The translations under genes were made by a program, and so were the position numbers. From Rhodocyclaceae bacterium (GTDB lineage: Bacteria; Pseudomonadota; Gammaproteobacteria; Burkholderiales; Rhodocyclaceae): 56,606 bases of DNA. The notes beneath the pieces are model-generated. The model was not told the DNA's origin. It saw only the letters and a program-made list of their open reading frames with translations, and searched no databases. Shown here piece by piece: positions 1 to 9,246 of the stretch. The DNA lies in the NCBI GenBank assembly GCA_020445745.1, contig JAGRGB010000017.1, positions 1 through 56,606 of the forward strand, read 5' to 3'. Every line of letters begins with the position of its first letter. Positions within the stretch are counted from its first letter, which is position 1.

Positions 1-77
1 AGGTAGGCTTGCTGGGTGCGCGCAGCCATGCCACGCAGCACCATCGCATCGATCATCCGCTGACGTAAGGGCGTCAT
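1..77 (-). CDS. Tyrosine recombinase/integrase, N-terminal fragment cut by window edge
   Basis: Only the first 25 codons are present; the gene continues past position 1. The peptide begins MTPLRQRMIDAMVLRG and continues MAARTQQAY, the pattern of the N-terminal SAM-like DNA-binding domain of XerC-type tyrosine recombinases, including those that accompany IS91-like transposases. The start at 77 is supported by an AAGGAGAAGG ribosome site just upstream. It may be the edge of a mobile element. The catalytic domain is outside the window, so integrity and family are uncertain. Confidence 0.6.
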   Translation of the reverse strand, partial: MTPLRQRMIDAMVLRGMAARTQQAY

Positions 78-571
78 CACCTTCTCCTTGAAATCGGGGA
101 CATCCCCCGGTTTCAAGGTAGAAGTGCTGAGACAAGCGCATGAAATACGCGATGGCGGGCCTCGATCTCCCAGCCACCGCGTCAGCGGTTTAGTTCAACT
201 AAGATTTTGAGAATTCTTAGCATTTGCGGAATTCCTCACATATCTCGACTCGGCCTAGCGCCGGCAAACCGGACGCCCCTGATGAAGCCGCTTGGTGGCC
301 GGGCAGTGAATCAGCACTCTAGCGCTGTCCGGCTGCTTTGGGGCATGCTCGCCTTCGGTCTCCGAGTGGCCGGAATTTGGCATTCAGCGGCCCCCTATCA
401 CAGAAGTCGCTCGGGAAGAGCGGCCAGCAAGCGGCCGCTCCGTACCCGCGTCTCGGGTCAAGGAGCTACCCGCGCTTGCCAGTCAGGAATCTGCCAAGCG
501 ACAGTTCAATGTCCAGCAGCCCTGACCGGAGAACCTTGCAGCGCCCGAATTCCTTTTGGCTCCCTGCCTCA
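78..571. other. Non-coding stretch upstream of the integrase
   Basis: About 490 bases with no convincing gene. Reading frames here are short, overlap one another on both strands and encode unrelated, arginine- and proline-rich sequence typical of out-of-frame GC-rich DNA. It lies just upstream of the recombinase start, so it may hold an end of a mobile element, but I see no clear terminal inverted repeat or target duplication. Confidence 0.4.
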
Positions 572-1042
572 CTACCGATGCCTTGCCTGTTGATCCTGGG
601 GCCATCCACGATACGCCGACCAATCAGCGAAGCCTGGCGTATCGGGCCCGTCCAGTCCGACGACAAAACAATACTCCCAGGGGATGGCGCCCTTGTAGGC
701 CCAGGCGCCGTTGGGTGATATGCCAGCCGGCGGGCCGTTGTGCCCGCCGTCCCCCTTGAGGGTTCCAGACATGATTCGGCCGGTTTCGGTAAGTTCGCGC
801 CAGCGGATTCGAACGAGGAAGCAGTTGCCATTTGCCTCGATCCCTCTTCGGCCCCTGACGCCCGCGGCCGTGTCGTCCCAGACAAAGACATGCAGATGAT
901 GCTCGAGTCTGATCGAGCCTGCCGACAGTCGAATGCCGAGCATGTCGGCAGTCTGCTAGCCGTTCTCGGCTACGGCCAATTGCATCACGTTCAGTCCGAT
1001 CCCCGTCTTGTCGATAACGACGCTGGTGTACTCCTTTGGCAT
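572..1042 (-). pseudogene. Hypothetical gene interrupted by an in-frame amber codon
   Basis: From ATG at 1042 (preceded by AGGAG) the frame encodes 28 residues starting MPKEYTSVVIDKTG and ends at TAG (956-958). The same frame then stays open for another 127 codons to 572. The downstream part has GC-rich third positions and protein-like stretches such as AWAYKGAIPWEYCFVVGLDG, so it looks coding, with no strong start of its own; the first later ATG is at 943. I do not recognise the family. It could be a pseudogene broken by one nonsense mutation, a sequencing error, or a short peptide followed by a separate reading frame. Confidence 0.35.
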
Positions 1043-1352
1043 GCAAATCTCCTGATCCACTGTCTATTGGGTTTGCGCTTGCTGATCATGTCCCCGTGAC
1101 GTGCCGGGAGGCGGCGACCATCCCGTTGTTCCGGGGGCATGTGCGGATGCACCTCGGAAGGAACACCCCGAGACGAAAGCCGCAGTCGGCTCCTGCGATG
1201 CACATTGCGGCCACGACGGCTCACCTTGGGTCGGGATGCATACTGCTTCTGCAGGACGGCAGCTATCGGGCACACCTCGTGATCGGCATCCCCTGGCCAG
1301 AACTTTAAACTCGGCGCCGCCCGCGGCGTCGGCTGCCCCTGCGGGCGGGAGC
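1043..1352. other. Intergenic stretch, no gene seen
   Basis: About 310 bases between the interrupted hypothetical gene and the DUF3592-type gene. No reading frame looks coding, and no hairpin or promoter stands out. Confidence 0.4.
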
Positions 1353-2465
1353 TCACCCTTTTCGCCGCCGCAGGCCGAGCCAGCCCAGCACGACGCCGAC
1401 CAGGGCGAACAGCAGCGAGAAGACGATCGTCGTGACCGTGACGTCGCGGGTGACCACGACCCAGCCCGGATCATCCGGATCGTAATAGCAGTCGGTCGTC
1501 GTCCCCGCGCGGAATTGGTTCAGCAGGCTCATGTCCCCTGTAGACGACGACTGGTTTCTGAAACCCGTCGATACGATCGTCCGCTCCGGGGTGTCAAAGC
1601 GCAGCGTCAGCAGCGGAATTTCCAGGCGCGTCGTGGTGCTTCGGCTGCTTTGCGACCTCGAACCGGCGGAACTCGTGCTCGAATCGTGCGTCTCGACGGC
1701 GTAGCGGACGTCCAGCACTTCACACGTCGTGGGCTGCCAGTAAAGAACGGGTTCAACGGCATTGCGCAGCCCGGCGACGGCAAAGAAGATGAGCAGCACC
1801 GCCCCCACCACGGACAGCGCCCTGAGAAGTCCTCCACCCTTGCGCCGGGTGTACCGGTACAACGCGATCTGCAGCACGACGAACAGCAGGAAGGAGATGA
1901 GCACGGCCCCGTATTGCGACAGGAAGCCACGGCTGCCGTCGGGTAGTTGCGGCGTCTCCCGCAGGTGGGCGACTTCGAGGGGCCCCTCGTCGCCGACGGT
2001 TCCCGCGTCAACCTGGAGATACGCGTCGCCGGTAACATCCCAGGACACCAGAAACCGGAATGACACTCGTGCGGTCTCGTCGGCCGGCACGTCGATCACC
2101 GGCCAGGTGATCCGGCGTTCCTGCTCCGGCTGGTCGGGCGCAACGAAGCGGACGCCCTGCTCTCCGCCGACGAATTGAACCACCTCGCCCAGCAGCGCGT
2201 TGATCTTCACTTTTCGATCGATCGGCGTTCCGTTCGCAACGCGAATGCCGGCCTCATGCACCTTGCCGTACACCAGTGGGCGCGGTGACACCTCTAGGGT
2301 CAGCTGCAGCCCGCCACCCCGCTGTGCCGGATGACGCGAAGTCGAGCCCTGGCCCGCGTCGCCATCGGATTGCGCGAATCCTGCCAGCGGCGCCGCGAGC
2401 AACATCAAGAGGGCGAGCACGATCGCGGCGCCGTGGGTGGTCCAGCCCTGTCCTTTCATGGTCAT
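1353..2465 (-). CDS. DUF3592-type secreted/membrane protein
   Basis: A 370-residue protein of unknown function. An N-terminal signal segment ending near AAPLAGFAQ is followed by an extracytoplasmic beta-rich region (about residues 45-180). Then come a hydrophobic segment (YGAVLISFLLFVVLQIALY), a second one (VVGAVLLIFFAVAGL), a DUF3592-like soluble part with a CYYDPDDPGWVV motif, and a last membrane segment before a basic tail (LRRRKG). I chose ATG 2465 because GGAGG lies seven bases upstream and the signal peptide starts there; the frame is open 414 bases further upstream without signal-like sequence. DUF3592 proteins have no established reaction. It stands alone between non-coding stretches. 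Confidence 0.7.
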   Translation of the reverse strand: MTMKGQGWTTHGAAIVLALLMLLAAPLAGFAQSDGDAGQGSTSRHPAQRGGGLQLTLEVSPRPLVYGKVHEAGIRVANGTPIDRKVKINALLGEVVQFVGGEQGVRFVAPDQPEQERRITWPVIDVPADETARVSFRFLVSWDVTGDAYLQVDAGTVGDEGPLEVAHLRETPQLPDGSRGFLSQYGAVLISFLLFVVLQIALYRYTRRKGGGLLRALSVVGAVLLIFFAVAGLRNAVEPVLYWQPTTCEVLDVRYAVETHDSSTSSAGSRSQSSRSTTTRLEIPLLTLRFDTPERTIVSTGFRNQSSSTGDMSLLNQFRAGTTTDCYYDPDDPGWVVVTRDVTVTTIVFSLLFALVGVVLGWLGLRRRKG

Positions 2466-3246
2466 GCCGATCCTCCGAACGAACTCCGCGGCCCCTGGGA
2501 ATCGTCGAGTCAGCCCTGCCGTTTCATGCCACCAAGGTAAACCCCAGGGCGTTCCCGGCGACGTGGCTACCACCGAGGCTCCCCGAGTCTGCCAAGCTGC
2601 ACTTGCCACGGCGCCAGGGCTGCGGCTGGCGCGAGGCCCCGTTGCCGGCCGATCAATGCCGAGCGACGCGCCCGTGGCGACGCACCGCTCCAGCAGCGAT
2701 TCGCCCACGTTGGCCGGAAGCCCGGCCTCGAAGCCCTTGGCACCTATAAGGATGACCAAGCAACGACAGGGAAACAAGAGCCGGGTCTCGAAACCGCGCG
2801 GTTGCGCGTGGTTCCTGGCGGCGACCTGCGCTGTGCTGCAATCGCCGCGGCGATGCCACGAACCGACCGGAAATGGCAATCACCCCCTCGCACGCACCAC
2901 GACCGGGGAACGATTCGACGAGATTCGTCTGCCGTCGCCCAGCCGAGGCACTGATCCCGACGAGCGTGGCGGCGACCGACGGATCCCCCGGGGCCAGCGA
3001 CAGCATCGTGTCGGCAACCGCAAAGCGCCCCCGGCACGCCTAGCCATCGATCTGCGGTCTGCGCGCATTCCCGAGGGGCGCCACGGATGCCGGCCACGAA
3101 GGCCTGGCCGACGCAGGGTGGCTCCGGCTAACAGCCGATAGCGCGAGCCGGGTGCCGGTTCGGATACTCCCGACGGCGAGATTCCCCGTTCCCCGACGGC
3201 AGGCCCGGCTGATTGATGATCACCTGGAGATCATTCGTTTCCGGCT
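2466..3246. other. Long stretch without a recognisable gene
   Basis: About 780 bases. Open frames exist on both strands but overlap each other, carry no family signature and look like shadows of GC-rich DNA. One minus-strand frame around 2880-3006 has a somewhat protein-like segment (AATLVGISASAG), so decayed coding sequence is possible. No RNA gene or clear repeat was seen. Confidence 0.4.
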
Positions 3247-4248
3247 CTACAACAGCTTTTCGAGACGCTCCGCAACCAGCTCCGTCATCTTGTCCGCAGC
3301 GGCCGCGTGCAGATGATTGACGGAGTCGAAGAACCATTCGCCGGGAAACAGGTAGTCCTCTGGTCTCCCGAGTGTCGGTACGCCCAAGACTTCGTACTCG
3401 CGCCTGACCTGTTCAAAAAACCCTGTCGCCGCATCCTCGTGATAACTGGGGAAATCCCGGAACGCCTGAAATCCGCCAATGACCCTGATATTCCGTGCGC
3501 GACACCATTCGACGAATTTCCTTAGTTCAGGAGGTACGGGCCCGTCAACAACCGCCCGCGGCCCGGCTTGCAGGTTGAATGGAGAGGCTTTCTTCCAAGC
3601 CGCTCGTTGCCCGGCATTCTGACTGCCATCTTCATTGGTGACCAAATCCCCGAATGCATTTATTCGGCTCGATATCCCACTCAAATCCGCGTCGTGCTGC
3701 GCCATGCTGTCATAGACACGCCAAGCGTACTCGGCGGTGGTGAGCTTACCCGCCAGTTCGACGATCGTATTGAAACCCAGCGTGGATAGATACCCGAGAT
3801 CATGGGGCAGAACGAAATCCGCGAGTGTCCATTGCGGCCCGGGAATGCGATAGCTATTGTATTCGAGGAACAACACGACCGTATCGCCGGGCCTCAGGAC
3901 CTGCCTGGCGCGATACAACAGGTAATTGACGCGCAGCGCGGCGTGAAGGCCCTCGTTGATCACCGGCCTTCCCAACCTCATGCTGAGCGTCTCTGCCCTC
4001 ACGCTGTACAGGACGCTCGAGCCGCCAAGCAGCACGACGCGGTCGCCCGGCGTCTGCCGTCCGATCTCCCGCTTCATCTGGTCCAGCGTGTAGATCCAAC
4101 GGGCACTCGCGCTGCTATGCTCGGCCGGCGGCCGCATCGCCAGAGCCATGATCGCCACCGGAATGATCAACGACAAGCCGAGCGCAGCCGCAAAGGCGGA
4201 AACCATGAAATGTCTGGGCCCCGAGCCCGTATTCGAATCAGTGGCCAC
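3247..4248 (-). CDS. SGNH-fold protein, partner of MBOAT O-acyltransferase
   Basis: A 333-residue protein with one N-terminal membrane anchor (about residues 14-38) and an extracytoplasmic SGNH/AlgX/DltD-like domain. The block I motif is LLGGSSVLYS with candidate catalytic Ser77, and the C-terminal block is FFDSVNHLH with candidate Asp308 and His312 or His314. Proteins of this type act after an MBOAT enzyme in O-acylation of a cell-surface glycan. It starts 18 bases after the MBOAT stop on the same strand, so the two are very likely co-transcribed. The acceptor glycan cannot be told from sequence. Confidence 0.75.
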   Translation of the reverse strand: MATDSNTGSGPRHFMVSAFAAALGLSLIIPVAIMALAMRPPAEHSSASARWIYTLDQMKREIGRQTPGDRVVLLGGSSVLYSVRAETLSMRLGRPVINEGLHAALRVNYLLYRARQVLRPGDTVVLFLEYNSYRIPGPQWTLADFVLPHDLGYLSTLGFNTIVELAGKLTTAEYAWRVYDSMAQHDADLSGISSRINAFGDLVTNEDGSQNAGQRAAWKKASPFNLQAGPRAVVDGPVPPELRKFVEWCRARNIRVIGGFQAFRDFPSYHEDAATGFFEQVRREYEVLGVPTLGRPEDYLFPGEWFFDSVNHLHAAAADKMTELVAERLEKLL

Positions 4249-4266
4249 TGGATATATCCCGATAGC

Positions 4267-5745
4267 TCAGAACTGAAAGTAGATGAACTCGAGCTTTTCC
4301 CGCCCGGCAACGGCGACGAATGCCGCGCAGTACAGGAGGAAGCCGGCCATTGCGCCCGAGGCGGCAGAAGGCTGCCAGGATATTTTCGCGTCCGCACGAT
4401 CAACGCGCTCCCCGCTGCCAAAGCTGTAGTTCATGATCTTGTTGGTATTGGGCGCGAATGCGGCCCAAAGTCCAAGTGCAAACAGGAACGCGTAGCTCTG
4501 TGCCGTCAGCAGGCTCTCGCTCCCCGACATCCGGTCCCCTTCACCGGCCATCGCCAGGACGAAGGACACTGCATCTTCGATGCTCTCTGCCCGAAAGAAG
4601 ACCCACGCCACGATTACCGCAGCCATGGTCGCGAACCAGCTAAGGCTCCGCGTCATGCGGTTGGGCAACAGCCGCTCTCTCGTCGCGTCGACGCGCCGCC
4701 AGGTGTGATTGATCACCAGATAGAGGCCATGCAAGCCGCCCCACACAAGGAATGTCCAGTTGGCGCCATGCCACAGACCGCCAAGCAGCATCGTCACGAG
4801 CAGGTTGGCGTAGCGCCTGGCGCGGCCGTTGCGGCTCCCACCCAGGGGAACGTACAGATAGTCGCGCAAGAAGCGCGAAAGCGTCATGTGCCAGCGCCGC
4901 CAGAAATCGATGATGCTCGTAGCCTGGTAGGGTGAATTGAAATTGACCGGAAGGTTGATGTTGAACATCAGCGACAGCCCGACCGCCATGTCGGAATAGC
5001 CTGAGAAATCGAAGTAGATCTGAAGGCTGTAAGCGACCGCGCCAGTCCACGCTTCGATCGCCGACAAACCTTCCGGGTTGGCAAAGGCCGCGTTCGCGAG
5101 GGGCGCGCAACCGTCTGCAAAGACGATCTTCTTGAAGAGGCCAAAGCTGAAGAACGCCAGTCCCCGCGAGAAATTCAGGGAATTGAAGCGCAGATTCCCT
5201 GGTTCCGCGAACTGCGGCATCATTTCCGAGTGGTGCAGGACGGGCCCCGCGACCAAGTGCGGGAAATAGGTGACGAACAGCAGGTAGCTCACGAAGCTGC
5301 GTTCGGAGACTTTGCCGCGCGACGTATCGACCAGATATGCAATCTGGGTGAACGTATAGAACGAGATGCCGATCGGCAATATCAGGTCAGCGACATGCCA
5401 CTCCAGCGAGAACGCCCGGCTCAATTCCGCAGCGGCAAAAGTGAAATACTTGAAATACGCAAGTGCCGCAAGGTTGGCAACGACGAAGCCACCCAAGGTC
5501 AGCTTGGCCAATGTGCCGCGCTCATGCTTTCCGAGAAAGTCGATCAGGCAGCCGCCAAGGTAGTTCGCCGTTATCGAAACCAGGATCAGCAATACGTAAT
5601 CGATATCCCACCAGCCATAGAAGAAGAGGGAAGCCAGGGCGAGCCACGCGAATGCCGTTCGCCACGACAGCCGGCCCAACGCAAAGTAGGCAATCAACGT
5701 GACCGGCAGAAACAGGAAAATGAATTCTGGGGAATGAAAGAGCAT
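4267..5745 (-). CDS. MBOAT family O-acyltransferase (AlgI-like)
   Basis: A 492-residue polytopic inner-membrane protein with the hallmarks of bacterial MBOAT acyltransferases such as AlgI and DltB. These are FSPEFIFLFLP-like N-terminal sequence (here MLFHSPEFIFLFLP), FPHLVAGPVL, FWRRWHMTLSRFLRDYLYVP (residues 281-300, His286) and GGLWHGANWTF with the invariant His326. The family moves acyl groups, usually acetyl, across the membrane for transfer to extracellular polysaccharide or teichoic-acid-like acceptors. Length matches AlgI. It lies between an upstream TPR/ankyrin gene and a downstream SGNH gene on the same strand. No alginate genes are nearby, so the acceptor is unknown. Confidence 0.9.
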   Translation of the reverse strand: MLFHSPEFIFLFLPVTLIAYFALGRLSWRTAFAWLALASLFFYGWWDIDYVLLILVSITANYLGGCLIDFLGKHERGTLAKLTLGGFVVANLAALAYFKYFTFAAAELSRAFSLEWHVADLILPIGISFYTFTQIAYLVDTSRGKVSERSFVSYLLFVTYFPHLVAGPVLHHSEMMPQFAEPGNLRFNSLNFSRGLAFFSFGLFKKIVFADGCAPLANAAFANPEGLSAIEAWTGAVAYSLQIYFDFSGYSDMAVGLSLMFNINLPVNFNSPYQATSIIDFWRRWHMTLSRFLRDYLYVPLGGSRNGRARRYANLLVTMLLGGLWHGANWTFLVWGGLHGLYLVINHTWRRVDATRERLLPNRMTRSLSWFATMAAVIVAWVFFRAESIEDAVSFVLAMAGEGDRMSGSESLLTAQSYAFLFALGLWAAFAPNTNKIMNYSFGSGERVDRADAKISWQPSAASGAMAGFLLYCAAFVAVAGREKLEFIYFQF

Positions 5746-5827
5746 GCCGGCCTTGCTCCAGTTAGCGTCGCTTTCTGCGCCCTTGTTGCTTCGGTAATCG
5801 GCAATCCAGCCCGGACTGCCGCTTGTT

Positions 5828-7471
5828 TCAGAGCTCGCGACGAGCCTTGCGGACGAGTTCGACGAGTTCCGGATTGCCGCTCTGGGTCGCGATGTCGACG
5901 AGGCTTGCCCCGCGGAAGGTGATGCTGGCCGGATCGATGCCGCTTTCGAGCACGAACCTGATCCCCTCCAGGTCCTCGTTGAACACCGGAATCAACGCCA
6001 CCTGAATCTGCTGCGACCCGACGCTGTCCGTCAGGCTCGCACCGTAGCCCATCAGGCGTCGCGCCGCTCCGAGGTCGCGCCCGGCGAGCGCATAGGCGAT
6101 CGCGGTCATGTTGTCGGCGTCGCGCGCCGCGGCGATCCGGCCGTCTTCGTTGAATTTCTCCAGCAGGCCGGCAGTGCGGTCGCTGGTGCTCAGGCGGAGG
6201 TAGAGCCTCGGCCCCTCGGGCAGGAAGACCCTGGCCTTGGCGAGCAGGCGCGCCTTGTCGGGCTCCTGACCTGCGGACCAGGCCATGTAGTAGGCGACAC
6301 CCAGCACCTCGCCCACCCCCCGATCGTCGCAGCCCGCCTTGACAGCGCGCTCGTCGTCTTCGATCGCGCCATCGAAATCGCCCTTCTGGAACAGCTTGAA
6401 TTCGGCATGGGCTGCCAGGAAACAGGCATTCTCCGGAAATTCCCCGGAGCGCCTGGCGTACAGCTCGTCCAGTTTCTCGACGTCGCCCCGGGTTTCCAGC
6501 AGGTCCAGCAGATTTCGATAGGCCTCCTGACGGGCGACGTCGTAGGTATTGAACGGGCGCGCGCCATCGATCGCCTGCAGGTACTTGGCAATGGCTTCCG
6601 CATCCCGGCCCTGCATCCGCAGCAGCTCGCCCCAGTTGGCCCACAGCCAGAGATTTGCCGTACCGATCGTCTGGGCGCGCTCGAACTCCGCCTCGGCCTC
6701 GTCGAATCTGTCCTGGTGCGCAAAGACATAGCCCAGCAATACGTGCGAATTGGCATGGCCGGGCTGCAGCGCGAGCGCGTGCTGAAGGTGCTCCTCGGCA
6801 CGATCGAACGCGCCGGGGCGTGGCATCGTCATCATGGCGTGTCGCGCGAGTTCCGGATACGCGTCCACATAATCCGGTTGATTGATGATGATCCGGTCAA
6901 GCAGGCGCTTGGCCTCGGTCAATGCGTTGCGCGATCGCGAGTCGATCAGGGTAACGGCCTGCCGGTACCTGTCGTCGTCGCTCATCTGCGCGTCTCGCCG
7001 GCTCTGCATCTCCGCGAACGGGTCCGGCCATGCGATCCCGTAGTCGATTTCCAGCCGCGAAACCGTCCTGCCGTTTATTTCCAGGCTCGCAACGACCTTC
7101 TGGGTGCGCACCGCCTCCTGAATCCACTTCGGCCGCAGGACGTTCAGTGTCACCTGATGCTCGCCGCGACTGGCGATCTCGACCATGCCGGGCTGGTACT
7201 TGGACTGGTCGGTAGGATCCGACGCCGCAAATACCCTGACTTGGGCCACCGGCGCATCGCCGCGGTAGAAGTAGCTGACATCGGCCGCGTAGACTTCGCC
7301 ATCGCGGCGTATCGCCAGGCCCTTGATTGCGTTCGTGCCGGGCAGGGGAGGCTCGCCCTGCTGGCCTGCGACGCTGGGCTCGTATCGGAGCAGCAGTTCC
7401 GGCCTGGCGACCACCAAGGCCACCAGGGCCAGCAATAGCGCCAGCAGGACATGAGTTCTCGTGTTCTTCAC
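5828..7471 (-). CDS. TPR and ankyrin-repeat protein with N-terminal membrane anchor
   Basis: About 547 residues. It begins with a membrane segment (VLLALLLALVALVVARPELLL) that would export the rest. Then come a beta-rich region (about 40-140), several TPR-like helical pairs (about 190-420, e.g. HANSHVLLGYVFAHQDRF and ANWGELLRMQGRDAEAIA), and a C-terminal ankyrin-like unit (ASLVDIATQSGNPELVELV). I chose GTG 7471, since it directly precedes the anchor and follows GGAAAG; the frame is open further upstream to 7714 but with no signal-like sequence. It sits 82 bases upstream of the MBOAT gene and may be a scaffold for the same surface-glycan pathway; that role is inferred from position only. Confidence 0.7.
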   Translation of the reverse strand: MKNTRTHVLLALLLALVALVVARPELLLRYEPSVAGQQGEPPLPGTNAIKGLAIRRDGEVYAADVSYFYRGDAPVAQVRVFAASDPTDQSKYQPGMVEIASRGEHQVTLNVLRPKWIQEAVRTQKVVASLEINGRTVSRLEIDYGIAWPDPFAEMQSRRDAQMSDDDRYRQAVTLIDSRSRNALTEAKRLLDRIIINQPDYVDAYPELARHAMMTMPRPGAFDRAEEHLQHALALQPGHANSHVLLGYVFAHQDRFDEAEAEFERAQTIGTANLWLWANWGELLRMQGRDAEAIAKYLQAIDGARPFNTYDVARQEAYRNLLDLLETRGDVEKLDELYARRSGEFPENACFLAAHAEFKLFQKGDFDGAIEDDERAVKAGCDDRGVGEVLGVAYYMAWSAGQEPDKARLLAKARVFLPEGPRLYLRLSTSDRTAGLLEKFNEDGRIAAARDADNMTAIAYALAGRDLGAARRLMGYGASLTDSVGSQQIQVALIPVFNEDLEGIRFVLESGIDPASITFRGASLVDIATQSGNPELVELVRKARREL

Positions 7472-7789
7472 AGGCTTTCCGTTGTCGACGCCCTTGTCAT
7501 GCACGGACCGGGTGCAGCATGTTACAAGAAGATGCCATTCGCGTTTCGAATGCGGGGCGTGGCGGCGGTCGAAGGCCTTCGCCGGGTGCGACGAATCGGC
7601 ATCGAAGTCGCCACCAAGGCAATCGCCCGCCGGCGATTCACCTGAGCTTCGGTCGGTGGCGGATTGCACCGCAAGCGGCTGCCCGGCGCGAGTTCCGCGC
7701 CGCCACCGTGGCAAAGCTCACGCCGGCCGTCGCTTGCGTCGCCGACCGCGGTGGCAGCCATGGGCTAGGACGCCCGCGGCCGCGACGGG
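7472..7789. other. Intergenic stretch, no gene seen
   Basis: About 320 bases between the stop of the MscS gene and the start of the TPR/ankyrin gene, both on the minus strand. Any promoter for the TPR-MBOAT-SGNH set should lie here, but I see no clear -35/-10 pair or terminator. Confidence 0.4.
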
Positions 7790-9157
7790 TCATCCCACCT
7801 GGGGCGGTGGCGCGCCGCCTTCCGTGGCCGGCCCCGCCGCCGCCGAGCCCTGGTTCGGCGGCGGCGGGCTGAGGTGGACATCCCGCTGCGGGTAAGGAAT
7901 CGTGATGCCGGCCTGCTTGAAGAGTTTCCAGATCGCCAGGTTGATGTCGGTCCTAACGTTGCCGATGCCGTTTTGCGGGTCGTCGATCCACACCCGCAGT
8001 TCGAGGTCGATGCCGCTCTCGCCGAAGGCCATCAGCCGCGCCGCCGGCGGCGGGTAGACGATCACCCGCGACGATGCCCTGGCGGCCTCCAGCAGCAGCG
8101 CCATTGCCTGTTCCGGGTCGTCCCGGTAGCTGATCTGCACGGGCAGCTTGATCCTCGTGTTGTCGTCGGAAAAGCTCCAGTTGACGACCTCCGAGGTGAT
8201 CAGTTTCTCGTTCGGGATCAGGCGCTCGACGCCGTCGCGGTTGCGCACCACCACGTAGCGCGCGCGAAGCTCCTGGACCCAGCCGAAGGTGTTGTCGTCG
8301 GCGCCGACCGAGATCACGTCGCCGGGCTTGATCGAGCGGTCGAGCACCAGGATGAAGCCGCTGATGAAGTTGCTGGTGATGCGCTGCAGGCCGAAGCCGA
8401 TGCCGACGCCGAGGGCGCCGCCGAACACGGCCATCGTGCTGAGGTCGATACCCGCGGCATCGATCGCCACCAGGAACGCCAGCGTGATCAGGAAGAACTT
8501 GCTGAACTTGCCGAGCGCCACCTGCAGCGACGGTGTCACGTAGGGCGAGGCGCGCATGCGCCGCTCGATCACCCCGGACACCCAGAACGCCAGCGTCAGC
8601 AGCAGCGCGATGAGGCCGACCAGCTGCAGCGTGGCGAGCAGCGAAACCCGTGAATTGCCGACCTTGAAGGCCAACGCGTCGAGCGTGTCGGCGACCGCCG
8701 GCAGCCAGCCGACGAGATGGAGCGCGAGCGTCACCCAGACCACGCCGGTGATGATGTTCTCCCACGCCTTCAGCGCCGGCGTGACCGGAAAGCCCTTGCG
8801 CAGCACGTAGATCGCCAGGCGGATGGCGGCCAGCGACAGCAGCAGCGGCACGGCCACGTCGAGCAGCGCGGTCGGGGCGTGCCGCGCGAGCAGGAATCCG
8901 CGCCCGAGCAATATCAGCAGCAGCAGCACGGCGGGGTACAGCAGGCGTTGCGCGGTACGCAGCGCGAAGCGCCGCAGGCCGACGCTCGAAGCCTCGGCGA
9001 GCCGGCGCTGGAGCGTTCGATCGACGTATCGACCTGCCATCCAGCCGCACACCGCGGCGACCATCAGCACCGCCAGTTGGTGATACACGGCCGGCGTCGC
9101 GAGCTCCGCGAGCAGTCTCCCGGCCTGTTCGACAATTTCGCTGATGGTCGATTCCAT
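7790..9157 (-). CDS. MscS-family mechanosensitive ion channel
   Basis: A 455-residue inner-membrane protein. Several hydrophobic helices (about residues 20-245) precede the conserved pore helix and beta domain of MscS channels: VFGGALGVGIGFGLQ, then ITSNFISGFILVLDRSIKPG, LIPNEKLITSEVVNWS and the C-terminal alpha/beta domain. Channels of this type open under membrane tension and release solutes during osmotic downshock. The tail is a low-complexity Pro/Gly/Ala stretch. ATG 9157 is chosen because GGGGAG lies five bases upstream, while the ATG at 9208 has only non-membrane sequence between. It is a larger, six-helix-type MscS relative rather than the small three-helix form. Confidence 0.9.
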   Translation of the reverse strand: MESTISEIVEQAGRLLAELATPAVYHQLAVLMVAAVCGWMAGRYVDRTLQRRLAEASSVGLRRFALRTAQRLLYPAVLLLLILLGRGFLLARHAPTALLDVAVPLLLSLAAIRLAIYVLRKGFPVTPALKAWENIITGVVWVTLALHLVGWLPAVADTLDALAFKVGNSRVSLLATLQLVGLIALLLTLAFWVSGVIERRMRASPYVTPSLQVALGKFSKFFLITLAFLVAIDAAGIDLSTMAVFGGALGVGIGFGLQRITSNFISGFILVLDRSIKPGDVISVGADDNTFGWVQELRARYVVVRNRDGVERLIPNEKLITSEVVNWSFSDDNTRIKLPVQISYRDDPEQAMALLLEAARASSRVIVYPPPAARLMAFGESGIDLELRVWIDDPQNGIGNVRTDINLAIWKLFKQAGITIPYPQRDVHLSPPPPNQGSAAAGPATEGGAPPPQVG

Positions 9158-9246
9158 CACCGCTCCCCGATGCCATCGTCGTGCGTGCCCGTCGCAAGGA
9201 ACGGGCAAGCACGGCCAGATTCAAGCGCGCTGCCGCCCCGGGATCG

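Noticed and set aside
2437-3141. Open frame of 234 codons on the plus strand
   Set aside because: No start signal or motif, and it overlaps the 5' end of the DUF3592-type gene on the other strand.
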